64,000 nt of DNA from Gammaproteobacteria bacterium (GTDB lineage: Bacteria > Pseudomonadota > Gammaproteobacteria > JAJPIJ01): contig JAJVIQ010000003.1 of assembly GCA_022071965.1 (NCBI GenBank), positions 1 through 64,000 of the forward strand. The letters run 5' to 3'. The translations under genes and the position numbers were made by a program. Below the pieces are notes generated by a model. That model did no database searches and had not been told where the DNA came from. It saw nothing but the letters and a program-made list of their open reading frames with translations. This document shows positions 18,760-28,338 of this stretch, piece after piece; the stretch's first letter is position 1; each line of letters starts with the position of its first letter.

Positions 18760-21287
18760 AGCGTGCGCGCGACTTCCGTGCGCTCGAACACTTCAATCTG
18801 GTCGCCGGGCTTGACGTCGTTGTAGTTCTTCACGCCGATACCGCATTCGGTGCCGGACTTCACCTCCTGCACGTCGTCCTTGAACCGGCGCAGCGACTCC
18901 AGCGCGCCTTCGAAGATGACCACGTTGTCGCGCAGCACGCGTATGGGGTTGTTGCGCTTGATGACGCCGGTGGTGACGATGCAGCCGGCGATGGCTCCGA
19001 ACTTCGAGGATCGGAACACGTCGCGGACCTCGGCAACTCCGATGATCGTCTCCTTGACCTCTGGCGAGAGCATGCCGGAGAGCGCGGCTTTCACGTCGTC
19101 GATGACGTCGTAGATGATGCTGTAGTAGCGCAGATCGATCTTCTCGGACTCGATGAGCTTGCGCGCACTCGCGTCGGCGCGGACGTTGAACCCCACGATC
19201 ATCGCGCTCGATGCCATCGCCAGGTTGACGTCGGACTCGGTGATGCCGCCCACACCGCTGGCAACGATGCTGACGCTGACCTCTTCGTTGGAGAGCTTGA
19301 TCAACGCGTCGGAAAGTGCCTCCGCGGAGCCCTGCACGTCCGCCTTGATGAGGACGTTGAGGCTGACCTGCCTGCCTTCCTCCATGCGCGAGAACACGTT
19401 CTCGAGCTTGGTGGCCTGCTGGCGCGACAGCTTGGCCTCGCGGCTCTTGGCCTGGCGCAGCATCGAGATCTCGCGCGCCTTGCGCTCGTCGCCCACGACG
19501 ACCGCCTCGTCGCCGGCATTGGGCGTGGAGGAAAGGCCGAGTACCTCCACCGGTGTGGAAGGTCCCGCCGCCTCCACCGGCCGGCCGTTCTCGTCGACCA
19601 TCGCGCGCACCCGGCCGAACTCGAAGCCGGTAAGCAGGATGTCCCCCTTGCGCAGGGTGCCGCCCTGCACCAGCACGGTGGCCACCGGACCGCGCCCCTT
19701 GTCGAGGCGGGACTCGATCACCGCGCCGGTCGCCGGCCCGTCCTCCACCGCCTTCAGTTCCAGCACCTCGGCCTGAAGCAGGATGGCGTCCAGCAGATCG
19801 TTGATGCCCTCGCCGGTCTTGGCGGACACGCGCACGAATTGCGTGTCACCGCCCCAGTCCTCGGGAATGACGCCGTGCTGGGTAAGGCCCTGCCGCACGC
19901 GATCGGGATCCGCGTCCGGTCTGTCAATCTTGTTCACCGCGACGATCAGCGGCACTCCCGCGGCCTTCGCGTGCTGCACGGCCTCGACGGTCTGCGGCAT
20001 CACGCCGTCGTCGGCCGCCACGACCAGCACGACGATGTCGGTGACCTTCGCGCCGCGGGCGCGCATCGCGGTGAAGGCCGCATGACCCGGCGTATCGATG
20101 AAGGTGATCGTGCCCTTGCTGGTAGAGACCCGGTAGGCGCCGATGTGCTGCGTGATTCCGCCCGCCTCGCCGGCGGCGACGTCGGCGCTGCGTATGCGAT
20201 CGAGCAGCGAGGTCTTGCCATGATCGACATGGCCCATGACGGTGACCACCGGTGGACGTGGATGCTTGTCGCCGGTGACGGCGATGTCCTCCATGAGCTG
20301 CGTCTCGAGCGCATTGGCCTGGATGAGCTTCGGCTTGTGGCCCATCTCCTCGACGATGATCGCGGCCGTGTCCTGGTCGATCGCCTGATTGATGGTGGCC
20401 ATGCTGCCCATGTTCATCATGGCCTTGATCACCTCGGCGACCTTCACCGACATGCGCTGGGCGAGTTCGGCGACCGTGATCACCTCGGGTATGGCGACCT
20501 CGCGGATGATGGGTTCGGTAGGGCGTTCGAAGCCGTGCTTGCCGCCCGGTTGGGTGACCACTCGCCGCGGCGGCGGCGCCTTGCGCTTGCGCTTGCCCGC
20601 CTTGCTGGCGTCGACGTGCAACTCGGCGCGGCCGTGCCGCTCCTCGACACGTTCACGCACCGCCGGTTCGCCGCGCTTCTTCTTGCTGCGTTCGTCCTCG
20701 GCGGATGGCCCCGGACGTTCCGCGGGCCGGGCGGTGACGACCTGCTTCAGCTTCTCCTCCTCGGCACGGCGACGGGCCTCGGCCTCGGCGCGCGCGGCCT
20801 CTTCCTCGGCGCGGCGCTGATCCTCGTGCTCCCGCTGCCGGCGCTGCTCCTCCTCCAGTCGGGCGCGCTCCTGGGCCTCGAACTCCTCGCGCTGGGCGAC
20901 CTCCTCGGCGAGCTTCTGCGCCTCCTCGTCGACGACCAGGCTGCGCTTGACGTAGGTCTTCTTCTTGCGCACCTCCACGCTGACCGTCTTGGTGGGCACC
21001 GGCTTGACGCCGACCGCCCCCGGGCGCACACGCAGGCGCGCCTTGTCCGCAGGCACTTTCAACTCGCTCACCGTCTTGCGGCGCAGGGTGATGCGCGTGG
21101 GCTCGGTGGTGTCTTCGCCACGACCGTGCGCGCGACGCAGGTGGCTCAGCAACTGCCCCTTTTCATCGTCGTTGATCCTGTCGTCCGCCGCCTTGGCAGG
21201 CAATCCCGCATCGGCGAGCTGCGCGAGCAGCCGCTCAACCGAGATGCCGACCTGTTCTGCGAACTGCTTGACCGTCACGCCCGTCAT
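18756..21287 (-). CDS. infB: Translation initiation factor IF-2
   Basis: IF-2 is the GTPase that recruits fMet-tRNA to the 30S and promotes subunit joining. The 843-residue protein has the N-terminal IF2-N fold (about 1-55) and a long, highly charged Glu/Arg coiled region (about 110-220) typical of proteobacterial IF-2. The G domain has [22 protein letters not shown] and NKIDRPDAD. Beta-barrel domains II and III and the fMet-tRNA-binding C-terminal domain (ending with [10 protein letters not shown] and GDQIEVFE) follow. Length is close to E. coli IF2-alpha (890). It lies 12 bases downstream of nusA and overlaps rbfA. Confidence 0.98.
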   Translation of the reverse strand: MTGVTVKQFAEQVGISVERLLAQLADAGLPAKAADDRINDDEKGQLLSHLRRAHGRGEDTTEPTRITLRRKTVSELKVPADKARLRVRPGAVGVKPVPTKTVSVEVRKKKTYVKRSLVVDEEAQKLAEEVAQREEFEAQERARLEEEQRRQREHEDQRRAEEEAARAEAEARRRAEEEKLKQVVTARPAERPGPSAEDERSKKKRGEPAVRERVEERHGRAELHVDASKAGKRKRKAPPPRRVVTQPGGKHGFERPTEPIIREVAIPEVITVAELAQRMSVKVAEVIKAMMNMGSMATINQAIDQDTAAIIVEEMGHKPKLIQANALETQLMEDIAVTGDKHPRPPVVTVMGHVDHGKTSLLDRIRSADVAAGEAGGITQHIGAYRVSTSKGTITFIDTPGHAAFTAMRARGAKVTDIVVLVVAADDGVMPQTVEAVQHAKAAGVPLIVAVNKIDRPDADPDRVRQGLTQHGVIPEDWGGDTQFVRVSAKTGEGINDLLDAILLQAEVLELKAVEDGPATGAVIESRLDKGRGPVATVLVQGGTLRKGDILLTGFEFGRVRAMVDENGRPVEAAGPSTPVEVLGLSSTPNAGDEAVVVGDERKAREISMLRQAKSREAKLSRQQATKLENVFSRMEEGRQVSLNVLIKADVQGSAEALSDALIKLSNEEVSVSIVASGVGGITESDVNLAMASSAMIVGFNVRADASARKLIESEKIDLRYYSIIYDVIDDVKAALSGMLSPEVKETIIGVAEVRDVFRSSKFGAIAGCIVTTGVIKRNNPIRVLRDNVVIFEGALESLRRFKDDVQEVKSGTECGIGVKNYNDVKPGDQIEVFERTEVARTL

Positions 21288-21299
21288 CTAGACTCCTCG

Positions 21300-22802
21300 T
21301 CACAGTTTCTCGGCGAACCAGGGTTCGCGGGCCGTCATGATAAGCGATGCGGCCCGCTCCTCCGTCATGCCCGCGATCTCCAGCAGCTCGTCCACGGACT
21401 GTTCGGCGAGATCCTCCATGGTCACCACCCCCCTGCCGGCCAGCAGGTAGGCGAGGTCCTCGTCCATGCCCTCCATGCCGAGCAGATCGGGTGCCGGCTT
21501 GGCGTCCCCGAGCTTCTCCTCGGAGGCGATCGCCCGCGTGAGCAGCAGGTCCTTCGCCCGGCGACGCAGCTCGGAGACCAGCGTCTCGTCGAATTCCTCG
21601 ATGTCGAGCATCTCGGACTCAGGCACGTAGGCCACCTCCTCGATGCTGGTGAAGCCCTCGTCAACCAGGATCCGCGCCACCTCTTCATCGACGTCGAGCT
21701 GAGCCATGAACTCCTGCTGCAGGTCCTGCTCCTCGCGGCTGGCCTTCTCGGCCGCCTGCGACTCGGTCATGACGTTCAGCTCCCAGCCCGTGAGCTGGCT
21801 GGCGAGACGGACGTTCTGACCACTGCGGCCGATCGCCTGTGCCAGATCGGCCTCGGCCACGGCCACGCCCATGCTGTGCGAGTCCTCGTCGACCAGGATC
21901 GACACCACCTCCGCCGGCGACATCGCGTTGATGACGAACTGCGCGGGATTCTCGTCCCAGAGGATGATGTCGACGCGCTCGCCGGCGAGTTCGTTGGAGA
22001 CCGCCTGCACGCGCGACCCGCGCATGCCGACGCAGGCGCCGACCGGGTCGATGCGGGCGTCCTTCGTGCGCACCGCGATCTTGGCGCGCAGTCCCGGGTC
22101 GCGCGCCGCGCCGAGCACCTCGATGATGCCCTCGCCGATCTCCGGGACCTCCAGCTTGAACAGCTCGACCAGCATCTCGGTCGCGGTACGGCTGACGAAG
22201 AGCTGCGGACCCCGTTTCTCCGGCCGGATGTCGAACAGCAGACCGCGGACGCGGTCACCGTTGCGGATCGGCTCGCGCGGGATGACGTGCTCGCGCGGGA
22301 TGATGGCCTCGGCGTTGCCGCCCAGGTCCATATAGATGCTTCCCTTCTCGATGCGCTTGACGATGCCGGAGACGAGCTGCCCCTTCTTGTCCTGGTACTG
22401 CTCGACGATCTGCGCGCGCTCGGCCTCGCGCACCTTCTGCACGATGACCTGCTTGGCGGTCTGCGCCGCGATACGGCCGAACGCGGCGGGCTCCAGCGAC
22501 TCCTCGATGAAATCCCCGGGATTGAGGCTTGCCTCCCGCGCGTGCGCGTCCGTCAGCAGGATCTGGCGATCGGGGAATTCCAGCGCGTCGGTGACCACCG
22601 CGTCGTCGATCACCTCCCAGCGACGGAAGGCATGGTAGTCGCCGGATTTCCGATCGATGGCCACGCGCACCTCGATGTCGTCGCGATAAAGGCGTTTGGT
22701 GGCCGTCGCGAGCGCGGCCTCGAGCGCCTCGAAAATGACGTCCTTGGCCACGCCCTTCTCGTTCGATACGACTTCAACCACTGTCAGGATTTCTTTGTTC
22801 AT
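21300..22802 (-). CDS. nusA: Transcription termination/antitermination factor NusA
   Basis: NusA binds elongating RNA polymerase and controls pausing, termination and antitermination. The 500-residue protein (E. coli 495) has the N-terminal RNAP-binding domain, an S1 domain (about 135-200, with [16 protein letters not shown]) and two KH domains. KH1 is marked by [22 protein letters not shown] and KH2 by [21 protein letters not shown]. Two acidic C-terminal repeats (about 365-495) are present, including the autoinhibitory AR2 found in gammaproteobacteria. It is preceded by rimP. Confidence 0.98.
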   Translation of the reverse strand: MNKEILTVVEVVSNEKGVAKDVIFEALEAALATATKRLYRDDIEVRVAIDRKSGDYHAFRRWEVIDDAVVTDALEFPDRQILLTDAHAREASLNPGDFIEESLEPAAFGRIAAQTAKQVIVQKVREAERAQIVEQYQDKKGQLVSGIVKRIEKGSIYMDLGGNAEAIIPREHVIPREPIRNGDRVRGLLFDIRPEKRGPQLFVSRTATEMLVELFKLEVPEIGEGIIEVLGAARDPGLRAKIAVRTKDARIDPVGACVGMRGSRVQAVSNELAGERVDIILWDENPAQFVINAMSPAEVVSILVDEDSHSMGVAVAEADLAQAIGRSGQNVRLASQLTGWELNVMTESQAAEKASREEQDLQQEFMAQLDVDEEVARILVDEGFTSIEEVAYVPESEMLDIEEFDETLVSELRRRAKDLLLTRAIASEEKLGDAKPAPDLLGMEGMDEDLAYLLAGRGVVTMEDLAEQSVDELLEIAGMTEERAASLIMTAREPWFAEKL

Positions 22803-22825
22803 AAGCTTCCACAGCCCATAAGTCC

Positions 22826-23296
22826 TTACGCCCGGGTCCGCCGGAACTCCGGTTTGAGTCTGGCCTTCGCAATATTGGCCAGCGGGATGCGATATTCCAC
22901 GCCGTCGGCGATCACGCTGACCCCGTCACCGGCGTCGATTCCGGCCAGCCGGCCGTCGAGCTTCCGGCGGCCCTGCACGAGATCCCTCAGCTGCAGCCGC
23001 ACCTCCCGGCCGGCGAACCGGCGGTAGTGTTCCGGGGTGAACAGCGGCCGGTCCAGCCCGGGAGACGATACCTCCAGGGTGTACTGCCCGCGAATGACGT
23101 CCTCGACGTCCAGGACCGCGCTCAGCTGCCGGCTCACGCGCTCGCAGTCATCGACGCCGATCCCGCCGTCCAGATCGATGTAGATCCGCAGGGTCGATCC
23201 GGCGCCGGCCGACACGAACTCGAGCCCGACCCACTCGTAACCCAGCCCCGTTACCACTGGCTCCAGAAGACCCTGCAACCGCTCCGGGGCTGTCAT
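22826..23296 (-). CDS. rimP: Ribosome maturation factor RimP
   Basis: RimP is needed for efficient 30S maturation. The 156-residue protein has the N-terminal domain with [23 protein letters not shown], the [13 protein letters not shown] helix, and [27 protein letters not shown]-terminal SH3-like domain ends with [15 protein letters not shown]. Length matches the family (E. coli 150). It heads the protein-coding part of the nusA operon. The initiator tRNA gene lies upstream in the same direction, with a terminator-like hairpin between them. Confidence 0.97.
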   Translation of the reverse strand: MTAPERLQGLLEPVVTGLGYEWVGLEFVSAGAGSTLRIYIDLDGGIGVDDCERVSRQLSAVLDVEDVIRGQYTLEVSSPGLDRPLFTPEHYRRFAGREVRLQLRDLVQGRRKLDGRLAGIDAGDGVSVIADGVEYRIPLANIAKARLKPEFRRTRA

Positions 23297-23309
23297 TCAT
23301 GAACTCCGC

Positions 23310-23336
23310 AAAACAAAAAGCCCCGAAACCGGGGCT
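23310..23336 (-). terminator. Rho-independent terminator between initiator tRNA and rimP
   Basis: On the minus strand AGCCCCG and CGGGGCT form a 7-bp stem with a 4-base loop, followed immediately by TTTTTGTTTT. It sits between the tRNA 3' end (23431) and the rimP start (23296). Read-through at this site would decide how much tRNA-promoter transcription reaches rimP-nusA-infB, as happens in the E. coli metY-nusA operon. Confidence 0.8.
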
Positions 23337-23430
23337 CCTGCGTCTCCAAAACCGTTGTCGACTTCCCGGCCATGCCGGCGCCGCGCGCCGGTCCGACGTC
23401 GTCCTTTCCATGCCCGCACGGGCGGCGAAT

Positions 23431-23507
23431 TGGTAGCGGGGGCAGGATTTGAACCTGCGACCTTCGGGTTATGAGCCCGACGAGCTGCCAGACTGCTCCA
23501 CCCCGCA
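23431..23507 (-). tRNA. Initiator tRNA-fMet (CAT)
   Basis: The 77-base gene with encoded CCA folds into a full cloverleaf. The anticodon is CAT, with the three consecutive G:C pairs (GGG/CCC) in the anticodon stem and the A11:T24 pair that mark bacterial initiators. The T arm is GCAGG-TTCAAAT-CCTGC. Positions 1 and 72 are both T, so the first acceptor pair is a mismatch; lack of a 1:72 pair is required for formylation and to avoid elongator use. In E. coli the mismatch is C1:A72. It heads the rimP-nusA-infB block exactly as metY does in E. coli. Confidence 0.97.
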
Positions 23508-23522
23508 ATCGTCAGGCGCGCA

Positions 23523-23551
23523 ATCATGCCAATCGGCCCATGTTTTTTCAA
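23523..23551 (-). promoter_or_regulatory. Promoter of initiator tRNA gene
   Basis: On the minus strand TTGAAA (plus 23546-23551, five of six consensus bases) and CATGAT (plus 23523-23528) are separated by exactly 17 bases. The GC-rich TGCGCGCC that follows is a stringent-type discriminator. The predicted start is about ten bases before the tRNA 5' end. It probably also feeds rimP-nusA-infB. Confidence 0.7.
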
Positions 23552-23732
23552 GAACTATCGGCCGTGTCCGGACGCCGCGGGATGCCCGTCGACGAGCGCG
23601 GTCGCCGCCGCACCGCCCGTACCGAACGGGCTCTGCATGGAACCCGCCCCTGCCCTGGCATCTCACCGTCCCGCCGCCGCGCCCAGGGGCTGGCACGAGT
23701 CATGCTCCTTCAAGAAATGCCGGGAGACGCCG

Positions 23733-24074
23733 ATGACAGGATCGGACGGACTTGCGGCCAAGGCGCCGAGGGAGGTAGCGATCATGTGGTCAGCGTGGTC
23801 TCGCTATTGGATTGCGTGCAGCGCGGCGATGCTGCGCTGGTATCTCTCCTGCCTGCACCACGTCGAGGTGACGGACGGCAGCGTCGAGACCCGGGTCGGC
23901 CGGGATGGCACGCACTGGGCGATCCTGAGCTCCGGGAAGACCAACGTCATACACCTGCAGCGGCGCGCCCGACGCGGCGGGGTCCGGGTCCGGCCCGTCA
24001 TCGACGTCGCCGGCGACCAGAATAACGTCGTCCCGTTCATTTCCACCTACCTGCGGCGCGCGACCCTGGGCTGA
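23733..24074 (+). CDS. Hypothetical protein, 113 residues
   Basis: I do not recognise this protein. The ATG at 23733 is preceded by GGGAG at good spacing, and the frame stays open to 24074. The N-terminal third contains a Trp-rich amphipathic or weakly hydrophobic stretch (residues 18-41, MWSAWSRYWIACSAAMLRWYL). A basic region with LQRRARRGGVRVRP comes in the middle. The C-terminus, with DQNNVVPFISTYLRR, looks folded. A longer in-frame ATG at 23526 would cover the tRNA promoter area and was not used. It lies alone between the divergent initiator tRNA and a convergent Aas-type gene. Whether it is translated is uncertain. Confidence 0.45.
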   Translation: MTGSDGLAAKAPREVAIMWSAWSRYWIACSAAMLRWYLSCLHHVEVTDGSVETRVGRDGTHWAILSSGKTNVIHLQRRARRGGVRVRPVIDVAGDQNNVVPFISTYLRRATLG

Positions 24075-24115
24075 CACCGATCCCCGGTATCGGTCCGGGG
24101 GCTCCGGCCCCCGTC

Positions 24116-26284
24116 TCATTCCCCCCGGCGGATCGCCAGCGCCATGAGCCGTCTATAGTCGAGCTTGCCGGTCCCCAGCAGCGGCAGGGCGTCGACCACC
24201 ACGAAGCGCTTCGGCACGTGCAGCTCGCTGTGTCCGAGCCGGTGCGCGCACTGCAGGAAATGTCGCCTGTCGGCGTCAGTCTGCCGGGTGATCAGCACGA
24301 TGTGCTCGCCCTTGCGGGTATCTGCGACGGCCACGGCTGCATGTGACTCGCCCGGCCAGGCTGCCGCCGCGATCTCCTCGACAACGGCCAGCGAGATCAT
24401 CTCCCCGCCCACCTTGGCGAAGCGCCTGGCACGACCGACAATCTGAAGGTAGCCGTCGGGGTCGACCTCGACGATGTCCCCGGTGTCGTACCAGCCCGCA
24501 CCGCGGCTCGTGGCGGGCGGGACGATCTCGCCGTCACTGCCGTGGTAGAGATACCCCTTCATGACGTTCGGACCGCGGATCACCAGTCTGCCACCCTGCG
24601 CCATGCCCTCGACCGGCTCGAGATAGTACTCGATGCCGGTCAACAGCCGTCCGACCGTACCCGGCTTGTTCGCCATCGGCGTGTTCACCGAGACCACCGG
24701 GCTCGCCTCGGTGGCGCCGTAGCCCTCGAGGATGCGTATGCCGAACCGCTCGGCCCACGCGCGCCGGGTCTCCGCCTGAAGCTTCTCCGCCCCGGCGATC
24801 GCATAGCGCAATGTGTGGAAATCGTACGGGTGCGCACTCTGCGCGTACGCGGCGAGGAAGCTGTTGGTGCCGAAAAGCACCGTTGCCCCGAGCTGATAGC
24901 ACAGCTCCGGGATGATCTTGTGATGCAACGGCGTCGGGTACATGAAGATCCGCGCGCCGTGGAGCATCGGCAGCAGCAGCCCGGCGGTGAGCCCGAAGGA
25001 ATGGAACACCGGCAGTGCGTTGAAGACCAGGTCGCGATCGTTCAGCCCGATCAGCACCTGCGTCTGCGCGCAGTTCGCCAGCAGATTGCGGTGCGAGAGC
25101 ACCACACCTTTCGGCACCCCTTCGGAACCCGAGGTGAAGAGTATCACCGCCGTGTCCTGCGCGTTGCGCGACGGATGGCATCGCCTGTAGGCGGCGGCCG
25201 GGAACCACGTGCCCAGCAGCGCGGCAAGACGCGTTCCCAGGGTAAGGTGCGCCGCGAGATCCTCGAGATAGATCACCTTGACGGCGGATCCGAGGACCGC
25301 GACCACCTCGCCGAGATCCGCCTTCTCGACGAACTGCCGGGAGGTGCAGACCACGCCTATCGAGGCCGTCTGCACCGCGGTCAACAGCGCGGCGCTGCCG
25401 GCCGTGAAATTGAGCATTGCAGGCACGCGGCCACGGCTGTGCATCGCCAGCAACACCGCGATCACGCCGGTGGAGTTCGGCAGCATGACACCGACGTGCT
25501 CGCCGGCGCGCGTCTGCCGTGAGAGGAGGCGGCCCAGCGCGAACGCGCGCAGCAGGAGCGAGCGGCCGGTCACCGGCCTGCGCTGCAGATCCTCCGCGAT
25601 GATCGTGCGGCCGCCATGCAGTCGCAGCGCATCGAGAAAGGCGTCGAATATCGTCCCGTCCCGGCAGACGGCGGCGTAGGAAATCTGCTGCATGACCTGC
25701 TCGATGACGCGCGCCGCCCTGACCCGCCGCGCGTGTCCCGGTGCCGCCTCCTCGACCGCCGGTGCGATGGCGGGCAGCACGATCATGCGGATCCTCGGCC
25801 GCCAGCGCCGCCTGAGCGCCGTGCGTGTACAGGCAAACCGGGTATGCTGGGGTCCGTCGAAGGCCACCGGCAGTATCGTGGCGCCGGCCTTTTCGGCAAT
25901 CACGGCGGTGCCCTCGTAGATCTTCATCAGCGCCCCGGTGGTCGTCATCCGGCCTTCCGGGAAGATGGCCGCGGTGCCGTGCTCCCTGATCGCACGGACC
26001 ATGGCCTTCACGGCCATTGGATCGTGCGCCTCGAACGGAACGGTCTCGACCAGCCGCAGGAACGGTCGGATCCACCACTTGCCCGCCCACATCGTCTGCA
26101 CTGCGAAGACGGGCGCACGCGGCAGGTAGAGGTAGAGCAGGGCTCCGTCGAGCAGGGAGGTGTGATTGGCCACCACGAGCACGGGATCGCCGGCGCGATC
26201 GCAATGCTCCACCCCGCTCACCTCGATGCGGTAGAGCAGGGCGCACAGGCCACGACCAATCATCCTGACGAGGAAAGCGATCAT
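24116..26284 (-). CDS. Aas-type bifunctional acyltransferase / acyl-ACP synthetase (copy 2)
   Basis: A 722-residue paralogue of the protein at 11882-14017 with the same order of domains. A PlsC-type acyltransferase (NHTSLLDG, FPEGRMTTTG, about 1-200) is followed by an AMP-forming acyl-activating domain. The latter has VILFTSGSEGVPKG near residue 370, GYGATEASPVVSVNTP near 530 and YDTGDIVEVDPDGYL near 605. In an 80-residue stretch aligned by eye (from ALPVFH to GAEKL) 51 residues are identical to copy 1. Both catalytic motifs are intact, so it is unlikely to be a pseudogene. It probably acylates lysophospholipid or loads acyl-ACP, but a distinct chain or head-group preference is possible. It stands next to mltD without an obvious operon. 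Confidence 0.87.
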   Translation of the reverse strand: MIAFLVRMIGRGLCALLYRIEVSGVEHCDRAGDPVLVVANHTSLLDGALLYLYLPRAPVFAVQTMWAGKWWIRPFLRLVETVPFEAHDPMAVKAMVRAIREHGTAAIFPEGRMTTTGALMKIYEGTAVIAEKAGATILPVAFDGPQHTRFACTRTALRRRWRPRIRMIVLPAIAPAVEEAAPGHARRVRAARVIEQVMQQISYAAVCRDGTIFDAFLDALRLHGGRTIIAEDLQRRPVTGRSLLLRAFALGRLLSRQTRAGEHVGVMLPNSTGVIAVLLAMHSRGRVPAMLNFTAGSAALLTAVQTASIGVVCTSRQFVEKADLGEVVAVLGSAVKVIYLEDLAAHLTLGTRLAALLGTWFPAAAYRRCHPSRNAQDTAVILFTSGSEGVPKGVVLSHRNLLANCAQTQVLIGLNDRDLVFNALPVFHSFGLTAGLLLPMLHGARIFMYPTPLHHKIIPELCYQLGATVLFGTNSFLAAYAQSAHPYDFHTLRYAIAGAEKLQAETRRAWAERFGIRILEGYGATEASPVVSVNTPMANKPGTVGRLLTGIEYYLEPVEGMAQGGRLVIRGPNVMKGYLYHGSDGEIVPPATSRGAGWYDTGDIVEVDPDGYLQIVGRARRFAKVGGEMISLAVVEEIAAAAWPGESHAAVAVADTRKGEHIVLITRQTDADRRHFLQCAHRLGHSELHVPKRFVVVDALPLLGTGKLDYRRLMALAIRRGE

Positions 26285-26378
26285 CCGCCGATCTGATCAA
26301 GGGACGCACGAGGCCGCCGGCGGCGGCTGCGCGCCCGCCGGCAGGGCCGGCCGGGAGCGGGGAGGAAGACCGCGAACG

Positions 26379-28178
26379 TCAGATCCGGTAGGCGGCGCCC
26401 GCGGTGTCCGCGGACACCACGTAAACGTCGATGCTCTCGCCGGGCTGCAGCGTCTTGCGCTCGCCGATCCCGTTCCAGAGCCGCAGCTGGTCCACGCTGA
26501 CCTTGAACCTCTGCGCGATCGTCCATAACGAATCGCCGGTCTGGATCTCATACCGCACGAGCTTGAAGGCCCCCTCGCCGGCCACGGTCGCGCTGGCCTT
26601 GACGAGCGAACCGCCGGTGTCGGCAGCCGCGACGGCCTCCCCGGCATTCTCCGACCAGACGACCAGCTTCTGGTTGAGCCGCAGCACGGACCTCGCGCTC
26701 AGCCCGTCGTTCCAGGCCACGATGTCCTTCACGCGCACGTCGTAACTGCGCGCTATCGTCCAGAGACTGTCGCCCGACTGCACCGTGTGGATAATCCTGC
26801 GCCCTTTGCCGCCCGCCGCCGCGGAAGCATCCGCCGCCCTGATGGTATCCGCCGAGTCCGCGACAGCCTTCGCCGCGCCGCGCCCGGGGTCCGCCCCGGG
26901 GCCGTCCACGGGAATGAGCAGGGTCTGCCCGATGCGCAGCTTGCGCGGGTGCACGGAGTTCAGCTCCTGTATCGCCTCGACAGTGACGTCGTAACGACTG
27001 GCGATGACGCCGAGGTTCTCTCCCTTGCGCACCTTGTGATAGGTGCCGTCGCCGTCTGGCGCCCCGGCGCTGCCGCCGCGATCCGCGACCCGCGAGGTCC
27101 TGCGGTCGGGAGCCAGATCCGCAATGTGCTGCGCGAGTGCCTCCTTGAAGACCTGCATCTTCGCGACCGGGACGGCCACCTTGTGTATGCCGGCCGAAGC
27201 CGTCACGCCCTTGGTGTAACCCGTGTTCAGAGCCCGCAGTTCCTCGCTGTCCAGCCCGGCGCGCGTGGCGGCCTTGCCGAGATCGATCTGCTTGGCGACT
27301 TCCACCACCGCGAGATAGGGCTCGTTCGGGATGGGCTCGAGCCTGACGTCATAGCGCAGCGGCGTAGCGACGATCGTCGACAGCGCGAGCAGGCGGGGTA
27401 CGTAGACGCGCGTCTCCGATGGCAGGTCCAGAGACCAGAAATCCGTCGGGCGCCCGGCGGCGCGATTGACCTCGACCGCGCGTTCGACATTGCGCTCGCC
27501 GCAGTTGTAGGCGGCCACCGCGCTCAGCCAGTCACCGTCGAAGCGATCGTGCAACTCCTCCAGATAGTCGAGCGCCGCGGTGGTCGATGCGATCACGTCG
27601 CGGCGACCGTCGTACAAACGATTGCGCTCGAGTCCGAAGCGACGACCGGTCGCGGGTATGAATTGCCATATGCCGACCGCACCGCTGCGCGAGCGGGCCG
27701 TGGGCTGAAAGGCGCTCTCGACGATCGGCAGCAGCGCCAGGTCGAGCGGCATCTGCCGGCGCTCCAGTTCCTCGACGATGTGGTGCAGGAACGGCCTCGC
27801 GCGCTGAGTCGTGCGTGCGATGAACTGATCGTAGCGGGCGTAGAAGCGCACCTCCTTCTCCACCTCCGGACGATCGGATCCCGAGTATTGCAGGCCGCCG
27901 CGTATCCGATCCCAGAGATCAGCGGCATCGCGTGAGACGTCGTGCGCGCCCGCGCCGGCTCGATCGGTGAGTCGGGGAATGCGGATTGTCGATGAGTCCG
28001 CCGTTGCAGCAGCGGTGGAGGAGGGCGAGCCCGGGTCAATGCGGCGGGACGAAGCCGCGCCGGCAGTGGAGGGACTGTCCCCGCCGCCGCGGAAGAGCGC
28101 GGTAATTGCGCTGCAACCCGACAGACTGGCCCCCAACACTGCGATGGTGAGAATTCTTCTGAAGGTCCCCCGAGCCAT
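26379..28178 (-). CDS. mltD: Membrane-bound lytic murein transglycosylase D with LysM repeats
   Basis: MltD cleaves the MurNAc-GlcNAc bond of peptidoglycan, forming 1,6-anhydro ends. The 599-residue lipoprotein has the lipobox LSGC (Cys22) and a low-complexity linker to about residue 85. The lysozyme-like domain has the catalytic Glu164 in LLPIVESAFQPTARS and the AVGIWQF and YNCGERNVERAV signatures. Three LysM modules follow at about 375-425, 465-510 and 545-590 (YHKVRKGENLGVIASRYDV, HTVQSGDSLWTIARSYDV, YEIQTGDSLWTIAQRFKV). It is followed downstream by nothing coupled; gloB lies upstream in the same orientation, as in E. coli. Confidence 0.93.
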   Translation of the reverse strand: MARGTFRRILTIAVLGASLSGCSAITALFRGGGDSPSTAGAASSRRIDPGSPSSTAAATADSSTIRIPRLTDRAGAGAHDVSRDAADLWDRIRGGLQYSGSDRPEVEKEVRFYARYDQFIARTTQRARPFLHHIVEELERRQMPLDLALLPIVESAFQPTARSRSGAVGIWQFIPATGRRFGLERNRLYDGRRDVIASTTAALDYLEELHDRFDGDWLSAVAAYNCGERNVERAVEVNRAAGRPTDFWSLDLPSETRVYVPRLLALSTIVATPLRYDVRLEPIPNEPYLAVVEVAKQIDLGKAATRAGLDSEELRALNTGYTKGVTASAGIHKVAVPVAKMQVFKEALAQHIADLAPDRRTSRVADRGGSAGAPDGDGTYHKVRKGENLGVIASRYDVTVEAIQELNSVHPRKLRIGQTLLIPVDGPGADPGRGAAKAVADSADTIRAADASAAAGGKGRRIIHTVQSGDSLWTIARSYDVRVKDIVAWNDGLSARSVLRLNQKLVVWSENAGEAVAAADTGGSLVKASATVAGEGAFKLVRYEIQTGDSLWTIAQRFKVSVDQLRLWNGIGERKTLQPGESIDVYVVSADTAGAAYRI

Positions 28179-28338
28179 CGTCGCCGGATGCTAGTCATCA
28201 TTGTGACCGCCGTCAAGTCTTGGAGTCGTTCAAAGATCCATGCGCAGCGTCGCCGTTGCGGCCCGGCCTTGCAGGGGCAGGTCGCCGGGCGCGCGCGTGG
28301 CGAACGTGAAACGCACCGGCCGGATGATCGCTGACCGA

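Noticed and set aside
18735-23027. Very long open frame on the plus strand (1430 codons) opposite infB, nusA and rimP
   Set aside because: It is a mirror of highly biased GC-rich codons in infB and nusA. Its translation has no recognisable domain and is rich in His/Arg/Leu typical of antisense frames.
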